A DNA stretch of 64,000 nt from Rhizophagus clarus. Lineage: Eukaryota > Glomeromycota > Glomeromycetes > Glomerales > Glomeraceae. Made by a program: the position numbers and the translations under genes. The notes below the pieces were generated by a model. The model was not told the origin of the DNA. It was given only the letters and a program-made list of their open reading frames with translations, and made no database searches. Each line of letters begins with the position of its first letter. Position 1 is the stretch's first letter. The stretch spans positions 372,001-436,000 of the forward strand of contig BLAL01000338.1 of assembly GCA_015698045.1 (NCBI GenBank), read 5' to 3'. Below, piece after piece: positions 11,165 through 21,600 of the stretch.

Positions 11165-11640
11165 GAAAAAATGCCCACCCCCCACAATTGGACGAAAAAA
11201 AGTTTGCTCCAATCAAACGTGTCCAACCCCAATTGGACGAAAAAAAAAAAATGTTTGACCCCAATCAAACATGTCCAACTCCAATTGGACGAGAAAAAAA
11301 AAAATATGAAAAAAATTAACCCTAACGTTCAACACAGAAAATTATAAAAATATATAATAAAGTTTGATTTTTATTCCCTTCAAATTCTTTTTTTTTTTTT
11401 TTTTGAAAAAAAATTTTTTAGCGCCCAATCCAGAAAAATTAAAATTGATTTTTTGTCCCCTTCAATTTTTTTTTTTTTAAAAAAAAATTTTTAACGTCCA
11501 ACCCAGAAAATTATAAAAAAAAAATATATAAAAAAAGTTTGACTAATTTTAGTCACGAAAAAAAAAACTTTTTTTTTCTTCAATTTCATAAAAAAAAAAA
11601 AAAAAAAAAACTAAAAAAAAAAAAAAATTTGCAGATTCTA
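11165..11640. repeat. Low-complexity tandem repeats with CCAATTGGACGA and AACCCAGAAAATT units
   Basis: Three units of about 53 bp (11175-11295) repeat AATTGGACGA, an A-run and CCAATCAAAC. They are followed by three longer units containing CCCAGAAAATT or CCAGAAAAATT plus T- and A-runs (11325-11640). A- and T-runs lie close together and could pair. It may sit in an intron or the 3' part of the minus-strand gene next to it. Confidence 0.6.
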
Positions 11641-11702
11641 TTCAAAATTAAAAAGGTTAATTAAAATTAAGTTTTTAAATTTATTTTGAAAATTTTACTT
11701 AC

Positions 11703-12764
11703 AAGATTTAAGCCGCCATGGTTCTTTGGACTTCTTATTTTTACAATCCTTTGCTACATGGTTATTACTTTGCCAGCAGTACACACAGAAACCTTTGTAA
11801 TTTTCCAGAATACTGGGGCAACTGTGCAGCCAATGATCTTTTTTGCAGTACAAGCAAATTAATTTATCTGTTTTTATAATTTTTAAATTTTATTAAATAA
11901 ATAGTGTAATCTATTTTATATTAAAAATTGATAAATTGATAAATTTTATTACCGTGCTGCTTTGGTAAGAGTTCTTGTTGCTGTTGCTGCTGCTGCTGCT
12001 GTTGTTGTTGATATTGTTGGTGTAGTTGCTGCAGCTGTGATTGATGTTGTTGCTGTAGCTGCTGCAGCTGTGATTGATGTTGTTGCTGTAGCTGCTGCAG
12101 CTGTAGTTGGTGTTGTTGCTGCTGTTGCATTGTTGTTGGTATCGTTATCATTGGTATTGTTGTCGTCATTACTGATGATGTGGCTGTTGATACAGCCGCT
12201 GAAGTGGGTACGGTAACTAATTATAAAATAGAAATTTTTACATTTGTTAGATATTTTTATAAAGATATTAGCAAATTATAATTATAGACATGTGATATAC
12301 AATGAAAAATAAAAAAGTTGTGACACAGGTGACAGAGAGTATGGTAACATTGCATACGTGACAAATAAATTATTTTTTATATAAAATAATAAAATTTACT
12401 GATACCGAAACCTATTGATGGTTTAAAGAACGAAGTCCCAAATACAGGCCTCTCGAATATAGGTCTTTCGACCACAGGAGTTGTTGGAGTTGTTGAACTA
12501 TTTGGTTTATTTATTACAGGTTAAAAAAAGAAACATTTTTAAAATTATAATTAAAGATTTTTCTTTTATTTCTATTATATATAATTATCTTACTTACCAT
12601 GAAATATTATTTTTATTATTGTAAATAGCGTTTAAGGTGTCCTTATGGACATTTCTCATCGCTTCACCCATCCCTTTACTTAATTCTTGAGTTGTTATTT
12701 TAAGGGCCTTCAATGTAATTTCGTCTTCCTCTGTTTCCTCCAATTTTCGTTTGTTGGAAAACAT
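11703..12764 (-). CDS. Gln-rich double zinc-knuckle protein, at least four exons
   Basis: Exons on the minus strand are 12764-12598, 12497-12406, 12216-11953 and 11867-11703. Every junction is GT..AG and the phases (2, 1, 1, 1) fit. The start is MFSNKRKLEETEEDEIT. Exon 2 adds a Thr/Pro-rich linker. Exon 3 gives a Ser/Thr run and then a long glutamine tract (QLQQLQQQHQSQ repeats and an uninterrupted run of 12 Gln). Exon 4 carries two CCHC-like knuckles: CLYCKKDHWLHSC (C-x2-C-x3-H-x4-C) and CVYCWQSNNHVAKDC (C-x2-C-x5-H-x4-C), then a basic tail. Exon 4 ends in phase 1 at a good GTAAGT, so at least one more exon should follow below 11700; I could not place it. CCHC knuckles usually bind single-stranded nucleic acid. 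A domesticated Gag-like or an RNA-binding regulator are both possible. Confidence 0.65.
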
Positions 12765-12769
12765 TTTTA

Positions 12770-13193
12770 TCAATAGAGCAAGGAAAGCGGGTAAGGAGAG
12801 GAGTATCGTATTTTTTTTTTTTTTTATAATCATGATTTTTTTTCTTTTTTTTTCTTTTTTTTTTATAAAGCATGATTTTTTTTTCTTGTGCAAAAAAAAA
12901 TCGTGGTAGATTTTTAAATTAGGGAATAGTCCACTATTTTATAGTATTTTAAGAAAATCTTGATGCAATGATTGATTATCTAAAGATTGAAAGTATAATA
13001 AATTTAACCATATTAAGGTCAATGACATAGCCATAAAAATCAATTGCATAGTATTGGCATAGCCCACTTGACTATTTAAGAAATCGAATTATCATAAGCC
13101 CACTTAAAATAAAATCAAAAATTTAATAGTACAATAACATAGCAAACAGAAAAATATTTTATAATAATATTAAAAAAATTATAATTAAATTTA
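12770..13193. other. Intergenic; probable promoter side of the zinc-knuckle gene
   Basis: T- and A-runs at 12810-12900, then AT-rich DNA. No ORF is supported. Any promoter of the minus-strand gene would lie here, but no clear TATA box stands out from the AT background. Confidence 0.35.
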
Positions 13194-13740
13194 TTAAATT
13201 CTTTCTCTATCTAAAATATAATATAAATTTTCAATTTTAAAAAATCCCACGCATCTATCTATGCCAATAACTTCAATAAACTGGAAACCACCAAATTTGT
13301 TAAAATATATCAGCCCATAATTATCTTCTTCATATTTATCAATTTTTCGAACATAAGCAAATATACGTTCCAATTCATTATACCTATACATAATGAAGTA
13401 TTCTATTTCACCAAATATTTCTTTTACTTCAAGTTCTGGTAATATATTGGGAAAATGAGCGTATTTATCAACAGTTATGTTTATCTAATATAAAAATAAA
13501 TTAGCATATTTTTGTAATAATATAACATTTAAAAATATAATTTCATTTACCGCAACTGAATAATTGTTTCAATTTTTTGTTTTATCTTTTGTCATCCATT
13601 TAGAACTTATAATATGACCATCTTTACATAGTTTACCGTATTTTCTTACAATAGGAGAGAAATTCTATGTATGGTTCAAAATATTATTTGAATTTCGCCC
13701 AAAAACGCATTTTAAATCTGAAATCAAATTTGGAAACTCC
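13194..13740 (-). pseudogene. Decayed transposon-type gene, C-terminal part
   Basis: A minus-strand frame from about 13490 to 13195 reads INITVDKYAHFPN, EIEYFIMYRYNELERIFAYV, then NKFGGFQFIEVIGIDRCVGF and ends YILDRERI-stop. The GQIQYFF..FG..QFI.V..I.RCVGF pattern resembles the C-terminal domain of TNP2/CACTA-like transposase proteins. An intron with TATATTAG lies upstream (3' site near 13485), and a further block at 13560-13700 (PIVRKYGKLCKDGHIISSKW) is coding-like but interrupted by stops. So only a C-terminal remnant of a transposon-derived gene remains. Family assignment is from pattern memory and is moderate at best. Confidence 0.4.
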
Positions 13741-14189
13741 AAATTTTTTGATATTAATAATCCAATTCAATTAAAAAGCTTCTTTATATACTTTTAAATA
13801 TGCACGTTTCGATCAATAATATAAGGTTAATATATTATTTTGAATCAAACACACATGTATGTTCACTGCATTTATTATAACATAATGGATCGTCTTATCA
13901 ACATGACATAATATTCATTTTAATTCGCTAAATAAAGAAACTTTACTCGAACCTTGTACTTAAGTCGAATGCATGTGTGCATAATTATTATTATTATTTT
14001 TTTTTAAGCAAGCCAGCTTGCGATTTATTGAATAAAATAATTAAGATGGTATAAAAAATAAAAGTAAACAAATAAATTGTAAGTGCAGAAAAAAAAATAA
14101 ATAAAATAAAATAAAATAATCAGATAAAATATAAAATAGAAAATTTAAAAAAAAAAATAAAAAATAAATGAGATAAAAAATATCTAATA
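13741..14189. other. AT-rich spacer
   Basis: Simple AT sequence with AATAAAATAA runs at 14090-14170, which could serve as polyadenylation signals for the minus-strand gene ending at 14190. No ORF. Confidence 0.4.
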
Positions 14190-14814
14190 TCAATAACGTC
14201 GGGAATGGTGGGAATGGTGGTGACAATAGGAATGATGGTAGGGAGATCGAGAACGAGAGCGCCTGCGCTCACAGCTGTGTTCACGGTGGTAGGGTCTATG
14301 GTAGGGGGATCGGGAGTGATAGCACCTGCGCTCTCTATATTCATATCTCCTACGATCCACCCTCCTTCTCCGAGCGGCCTGAACCAATGCTTAAAACAAG
14401 CAAACAAGCAATTATTAAGATAAATGCAACGAATTAACGAAAAAATCAGTTAAATAATAAATACTTACGTTCTGTCAACCAGAACTCATCTGAGAGTTCA
14501 TTATAGAACCTCTCATCATGTAGTGTCAGGGTATGAACTGGAAATTCGTCCAGGTTCCCATTTATCAACCTTTTTAAGTTCTCATACCCCGACCTGAGAG
14601 CGTTCCATTTGTTCTGGCATTGCTTTCGTCTTAGAGCGAAATTTGGATGCGCAGTAATTATTTCTTGTTTAATTCGTCTTCAGATATATTTTTGCCTGTG
14701 CAATGACGTTGTGTTAAAGTCGGGCTGATAAGCCTGATGACGTTGAATTAAAGTTAACACTGCGTCGTTAGGCCATTGGATCATGTTTGGGAGGGCTGCG
14801 TTTAGTAATGCCAT
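14190..14814 (-). pseudogene. Myb/trihelix-like protein with Arg/Ser-rich tail; one in-frame stop
   Basis: Exon 1 is 14814-14469 and exon 2 is 14389-14190; the GTAAGT and TTTTAAG sites and the phase fit. The frame starts MALLNAALPNMIQWPND. The region from PNDAVLTLIQRHQAYQPDF through RRKQCQNKWNALRSGYENLK has the spaced Trp residues (W14 and the W of NKWNALRSGYENL) and helices of a trihelix/MADF/Myb-like DNA-binding domain. Exon 2 gives RRRRVDRRRYEYRERR and SPYHRPYHREHS-type Arg/Ser/His-rich sequence. Codon 45 (14682-14680) is TGA; one base change would remove it, so this is either a young pseudogene or a sequence error. The gene layout (Myb-like domain, then short Arg-rich last exon) matches the gene carried by the CACTA-like element at 21776-22382, though the sequences are clearly diverged. 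Confidence 0.6.
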
Positions 14815-16040
14815 ATTCTCTGTATTTATAATAAATTTTATTATGATTTCTTCGAATTTTTTTTTACGATGTTTAGTGGAATTTATTTTTATGATATTTA
14901 ATGGAGCAAATGTCAGGAAAGAGCTCTATATTTATAAAAAAATTTTTATTATGATTTCTTTGAATTATTTTTACGAACTTGCCTGACAACAATTTAATTA
15001 ATTTATTTAAATCCTTTAAATTCTACATATCATTGAATACACGCATATTTATTAATTTATTTGAACATATTAATTGTTTAATATTTAAAATAAAAATAAA
15101 TAAATTCTATTAATAACAGTAATAAGGTGAAAATTTTTTCTTTTTAGATATTCTTTAAAAAAAAAAGATATTACTTCGCCTTCCTTATTTCTTTGTTTAA
15201 TACATAAATTATAAACTATGCATGGCCTTCCTTGATTATATTGCATATTATATTGAACACCACTAACACGCATTTTGTGTGATGGCATTTTTATAATTTT
15301 CAATTATAATAAATAATTGAATCTTTTGATCTAACCTCAATCTACACCGTAACGAACTTAATTCGATCTTAATTTACTCCGTTCTGGATTAGTACTTACC
15401 AATTAGACAAATGATTAATAATAAGCCTATTAAATTAGTTGCACATGACTTGTGTTATTCTATTAGTTGATATACCGATATTTGATACACCGCTTTCTGC
15501 TATAGGAGAGATATCAGTAATTTTAATTGATATCAGTATTTTTTCAAGTATCGTTATATTTAATCACTTCCATGTATGAAAATCCAAGTTTACAAATGAG
15601 GCTTAGATACTTAGTTCATTAGGATCATCACATGGTTTGTATAATACTGTATAAGGCAACAAATCTGTATGTTCGTGCCAATATAATTTTTTTTTCTGAT
15701 CATATTTTTTATATTTTACAATAATGAGTTGCTTGTCAAGAGCGCCACAATCTATAATTCCAAAATGTAACTAGAAATGCGCAAGTTGCCAGGGTTGTTG
15801 TTAGGAATACTGCCAACAATCAAACAGTTTAAAAAATTTCTTTTTTTTAAACTGTTGCTTTAATAAATTATTTTAAAAAATATATTTATGGGAAAATACA
15901 TGGAGCTTTGTATTCTATGTTTTCTCGGTGTGGAAAGTAATATTGTGAAGTTCGAGTTATTTATAGACAAGCAATTATTTAAAAACAGTGTATTTTAAAT
16001 ATAATATTATTAAACGATTAAATTAATTATTCCTTTTTCG
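14815..16040. other. Intergenic with two weak coding-like stretches
   Basis: A minus-strand frame at 15085-15288 starts MPSHKMRVSGVQYNMQYNQG and is less AT-biased than noise, but has no recognised domain and ends in a hydrophobic tail, so it may be a lone exon. Another minus-strand stretch at about 15690-15560 (HEHTDLLPYTVLYKPCDDPN) is coding-like and stops after 10 more codons. TTTAAAAAATTTC and its complement around 15828-15855 form a hairpin (AAACAGTTTAA against TTAAACTGTT). Confidence 0.35.
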
Positions 16041-17510
16041 TAATAATGTAAAGCCTAAAGGAGACATCAGAAATACAACCTGCAATTTCAAGAACATTAA
16101 GAGAGGCATTATTACTCAGAGAAATACAAGAAAATTTGAATGATGATGATTTTAAGTTATATTAAGGATTCGTCAGGATGTTCTAGTTTAAGATGCGAAG
16201 AGGATCTGGATTTCCGTTCATTAAATCTGATCAATGATGTTGTTAAATAACATCATTATGAGAAGCAGGTTACCACAAGCAGCAACACTAGCAACAATAG
16301 CATGAGCATCATCACCACTAGCAACAATAGCACGAGCAATACCATAATCACCAATAGCAACAATAGCACGAGTAGTACCATCATCACCACTAGCAACAAC
16401 AGTACGAGTAGTACCTTTATCACCACTAGTAACAATAGCACGAGCAATACCACCATCACCACTAGCAACAATAGCACGAGCAGTACCATTATCACCATTA
16501 GCAACAATAGCACGAGCAGTACCATCATCACCACTAGCAACAACAGTACGAGTAGTACCATCATCACCACTAGCAACAATAGCACGAGCAATACCACCAT
16601 CACCACTAGCAACAATAGCATGAGCAATAACACCATCACCACTATCAACAATAGCACGAGCAGTACCATCATCACCACTAGCAACAACAGTATGAGTAAT
16701 ACCATTATCACCACTAGCAACAATACCACACCATCATCACCAATAGCAACAATAGCACGAGCAGTACCATCATCACCACTAGCAACAACAGTACAAGCAA
16801 TACCATCATCACCACTAGCAACAATAGCATGAGCAGTACCATCATCATCACTAGCAACAATAGCACGAGCAGTACCATCATCACCACTAGCAACAATAGC
16901 ACGAGCAGTACCATCATCACCACTAGCAACAACAGTACGAGCAATATCACCATCACCAATAGCAACAATAGCACGAGCAGTACCATCATCACCACTAGCA
17001 ACAATAGCACGAGTAGTACCACCATCGCCACTAGCAGCAATAGCATCAGAAGCCTCACCCAGAAGCAGCATCATCATGCCATCATAGTCATCATTATCAC
17101 GTCAGAGGTATAAAAATAAAATTATTGAAAGTTGTCATCATTTCCACAAACAAAATTCTATGAAGAGATAGGAACCACCCGCGTCTTGTAATAAAATTTA
17201 TTTGATCAACCAATCTAATAATTTTTCCCAAATGTTGAGAATTTTGGTGAAACTTTTGATGATGAAAAATCAATTTCTTGTGGTTATTAAAACTATTTAT
17301 TTGATGTGAAAGATAGATGAAAAAAATGCTTCTCAATTTAATTAGGAAAGTCCAGACAATATTGATCATCTATATGACATTCCATTAAATCGTAAAGCTG
17401 GAACATTATCATCATTTAATCAACAACAATGAGAACAAGAACAACAACAAGAACAACAACAATGACAATAATAATGACAACAGTACTAATAAAGATACGC
17501 AATACAATTG
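16040..17510 (+). pseudogene. Decayed gene split by a 36-bp minisatellite
   Basis: Three plus-strand coding-like pieces flank a large tandem repeat. The first (about 16053-16165) reads LKETSEIQPAISRTLREALL and on through LREIQENLNDDDFKLY. The second, after one frame change, reads KDSSGCSSLRCEEDLDFR and stops before 16252. A third pair (about 17233-17292 and 17346-17440) reads NVENFGETFDDEKSISCGY and SPDNIDHLYDIPLNRKAGT, followed by a CAA (Gln) run broken by TGA and TAA. They may be parts of one ancestral gene whose low-complexity region expanded. No known domain is recognised. Confidence 0.35.
16270..17070. repeat. 36-bp minisatellite, about 22 copies
   Basis: The unit is close to ATCACCACTAGCAACAATAG plus CACGAGCAGTACCATC. 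Copies differ mainly at a few positions (CACGAG/TACGAG/CATGAG; ACCATC/ACCACC). Because 36 is a multiple of three and the unit lacks stops, several frames stay open: one plus frame gives Ser/Thr/Asn repeats, one minus frame gives GDDGTARAIVAS repeats, and another minus frame gives a Leu/Val-only run. None is supported as a real protein on its own. Confidence 0.85.
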
Positions 17511-18296
17511 AAGTTTAACATTCTAAATAAAAATGTCTTATTGTTTTAGTTCTAAATGTGAATGATTTAACTTGCATTTACATTCTAAACACAATTTAAA
17601 ATTTAAGTATATATTTATTGATAGTAATGTGTGATAATAAAAAACACAGTAATAGTACATAGTAGAATTATTCTTTAGCTTTCAATATGATCTAATGCTT
17701 GATTTTTTGCAAGATAATAATATATACTACAGTACATACTGAAAAATTTATTTATATTATTCATGTACAACTTTTTTTTTAGAGAAAATACTAGAATTCA
17801 AAAAAGTTTTCGTTATTAGTTAGTATTCTTTCTATTTAACAAATAATTCATGTTTTATTTTGATTTTTTTCTAATAATTTAGTATTTTTAACATATCTAA
17901 TATCTGATTATATTACATACTGTATATAATGGAATTTTATAATCTATAGTGTATAGAAATTTAAGTAATTGGAATGTGTGCCATAAAATTTAATACTATT
18001 TGTGGATATCATATAGATCGTGATGATGATAAATATGTTTTTTGTTAACTTGAACCATTAGGTGAACGGAAAGGCGGTGATTTAATATTTTCATAGCTTA
18101 ATATACAAATAAAATTAAAACCTGATAATATTTGGCATTTAGGTCAAGTTTATTAGTACTTCCATGTTCTGGCATTTCCATGTTCTGGCGTTAGAAATTC
18201 ATTAGTGTTTTTCATACAACAAATTATTTCCCGAATTTTTCAACAATAATTCACGTTATTTTCAGGTAGACACCATATTCGAAATATTTTTTTTAT
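17511..18296. other. AT-rich intergenic sequence
   Basis: No supported gene. A GTTCTGGCATTTCCATG-type direct duplication occurs at 18165-18190. Confidence 0.4.
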
Positions 18297-18520
18297 AAAT
18301 AGAAAAGTCGTGTAGTCACGTGATTTTATTGTAGGTTAATAATGCAATCACCATATATAAATAGAAAAGTCGTATAAACACGTGATTTCATCGTGTGTTA
18401 ACAATATAATCATATATAAATAGAAAGATCAGCAAAATAATAAATTACGCGTTAAAATAGTAAGATCTGCAAAACAATGAATAACGTGACGCATATAGAA
18501 AGATCGGCAAAACAATAAAT
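18297..18520 (+). promoter_or_regulatory. Tandem repeats with TATAAATAGAAA, promoter side of the next gene
   Basis: Units of about 60 bp repeat TATAAATAGAAAAGTCGT or TATAAATAGAAAGATC, followed by CACGTGATTT and GTTAATAA. At least three copies of the TATAAATAGAAA word lie 150-350 bp upstream of the ATG at 18649, and two copies of CACGTG lie between them. TATAAATA is a good TATA-box match and CACGTG is an E-box core. That these repeats drive the gene is inference. Confidence 0.45.
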
Positions 18521-18648
18521 CTGTATAAATATATCACTCTTTTACCGCTTTTTTTCTTTCTTTTTTTTTTATTATTTTTGATTTTTGATTTTGATTTTTA
18601 TTATTTTTTTTGATTATTATTTTTTTTTTTTATAATATTTACTTCGCT

Positions 18649-21600
18649 ATGGAGGCAGCTAATAATATCATTGATATGCTCTCAAAAAAACTAGAAGTTT
18701 ACCAAAAATTTATAGAAACTTTAGCTCCTTCTTTAAATTTAATGCAAGGTTCCTCGACTGCTTTCTCAGTTCCAACACAAGGCTCCTCAACTGCTTCTTC
18801 ACTTCCAACGCAAGGCTCTTCAACTCCTACACCCACAGTTGCTCCTACACAACTTGTTTATAAACCAAGTGAAAGATACACAAAAGTTGAAAAAATTTTA
18901 GCCTTAATGAATTTAAAAAAAAATGAATATAATAATCTTTTGGTAAATAATAAAAAAAAACGTTTAAAGTTTATATTTTATCGGATAATTAAAATAACCT
19001 TTATTATTTTTTAAGTCAGAAGTAAGATTTATCATAGCAACCCTAAATGTTGACTTTAATGTTCAATATAAAAGTCAAAACATCAACCTTATTGCAAAAA
19101 TAATTAAAATAGTAGGATTCTTAACAATATTATACTAATAATTAAAAAAAAATATTATTTATATTTATTCTTTTTTCAGTTTATAAAACGAAATCCTAAC
19201 GTCCCGGTTGGTGAAGGGAACTGGTTTGTGAAAGAATTAATAAAAAAACATTTGCATAATCATCGTGATTATATCAAACGAAAAATTAATAACAAAGATA
19301 AAAAAGGCAAGAAAAAGGAAAAGGAAAAGAAAAAGAAAAAGGAAAAGGAAAAGGGAAATGAAAAGGAAAATGAAAAAGAAAATGAAAGTGAAAGTGAAGT
19401 GGAAAATGGAAATGAAAATATTGAATGTAAGTAATACACTGGTCAAAATCGATGCTATCGGGTACATATTGGGTACATATCGGGTACCTGATATGTACCC
19501 GATATGTGTGAAATATGTGTATGCTATTTAATAATACTACACATATCGGGTACCCAATATGTACCCGTCGGATGCAGAAAATCGGTGACATATAATGTAC
19601 ATATCGGGTACATTTCTCATACATATTGGGTAGTTAAATATCAGTTACATATCATAGATTTATTGGGTACCCGATATATTTTAAAAAAATATCGGACAGA
19701 TATTATACACTTATCGGATAGTACTAATAAGTATCCTATATATACCCGATATGTATCCTATTTGTATTTGAAATATAAGCATAATTTCATAATTTTCACA
19801 CATATCGGATAGCTGAAAAGTATAGCATTTATGGGGCATTAATAGTAGTAGATTTATAATTTTAATACAATTGTAATTTAAAAGTAATTTAATTCATTTA
19901 ATTGTAATTACTGAAAGTTTTATTTATATTTTCAATCGATAATAAAAAAAAATATTATACAAAAAATATTATAAAAAAAATTCACTACTCTTTACACAAA
20001 TTTACAATTAATGTTCACTTGTTTGCTTGTTTTCATTTCATTATATCTATTTAATTTGAAAGAAAGTAAAATGTTAGTAATAAAAGTGTTAGTATGAATA
20101 TTAGTAGAAGTGTTAGCAAAAGAAAAGGAACGTTAATAAAAAAATTTTTACATTAGAAAGTGTTAGTATTAATGTTAGTATGAAAGTTAGTAGAAGTAGA
20201 AAAGGAACGTCAATAAAAAAAAATATAAAGTATAAGTATTAATGTTAGTGTTAATGTTAGTAGAAGTGTTAGTAAAAGTAAGAAATAAAAAATGTTTAAC
20301 AGTAGAACATTGTTAGTAGGAACGTTAGTAGGAACATTAGTAGGAGGAAACACATTAGAAAAAAATATTAGTAAGAGTGTTAACAGGATGGAAAAAGAAA
20401 TTTCAACAAAAAATGTACCTTTGTATTTATTTTTTAGAAAAACCAATAAAGTAAAAAACTCGATAGTAGAACATTGTTTAGGATGTTAGTGAGAAGAAAT
20501 ACGTTGGAAAAATATATTAATAAGAGTGTTAAGAATAACATAATAATGGGAAAAGAAATTTCAACAAAAAATATACCTTTATCTTTATTTTTTAGACAAA
20601 AACAATAAAGTAAAAATTTGAGAGAGAGAGAAAAAAGTTTTGAAAAAAAAAAAAAAACGATAAATAAATAATTAAATCGTGATCGTGCAATCACATGATC
20701 AACAAAATTATCAATTTTTATTGGTTATTTGGGTAATATTATAAATAACATAATAATGGGAAAAGAAATTTCAACAAAAAATATACCTTTATCTTTATTT
20801 TTTAGACAAAACAATAAAGTAAAAATTTAAGAGAGAGAAAAAGTTTTTGAAAAAAAAAAAAAAAAAATACGATAAATAAATAATTAAACCATGATCGTAC
20901 AATCACGTGATCAACAAAATTATCAATTTTTATTGGTTATTTGAGTAATATTATATTCAGCCACATCAGCCACAAAATCGGTCACCTATCGAATACACAA
21001 GTCAATATTAGCGAAGCAGCACAAACTTGATTATTCACTATTCGTGCTCAACTTGAGTTGATAAAATTATTAAAAAATCACTGATTTTATTAAATTTATC
21101 AGAATTTTTATACCTAATTAAAGATGATTAAATTAAGTTTTACTACCGATTTCATTATAACGTTACCAACTTTTTTGTTAATCTTGGATATTTTATTTGG
21201 AATTTAAATTGTTCGCTTTGAACTCGAGTTGAACTCGAGTTTAACTCGAGTTTAACTCGTTCGCTCAAGATCTTTGTGTAATGTATTGTAGATCCGTAAT
21301 TGTTTTATTTGTAGTCTATAATTGGCAAAAGCTTATTATAAACCAAAATAAAAAACACTATTTATTTACGTATCTGTATTATTAGATTTTACCTTTTTTA
21401 GATTTGATATATAATTAAAAAAAAGACCTTTATCTTGATATTTTGGAATCACGATCATAACAATTGAGTTTAGGTCAAGTTTAACTTGTTCATTGTGATT
21501 GATTGTATTGTAGATCCGTATCTGTATTATAATTAATATAAAGAAGACAGATCATAACAATCATGACATATTTGAGAAATTAGAACAATTTTCGTAAATG

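Noticed and set aside
11962..12216. Plus-strand frame of Val/Ala repeats
   Set aside because: Antisense of the Gln-coding exon of the minus-strand zinc-knuckle gene, which has matching splice sites.
16256..17077. 273-residue minus-strand frame over the minisatellite
   Set aside because: Open only because the 36-bp unit has no stops; it switches from one repeat peptide to a Leu/Val run where unit phase changes.
19237..19624. Minus-strand frames rich in Phe, overlapping exon 2
   Set aside because: Antisense of the Lys/Glu-rich exon and of the transposon end.
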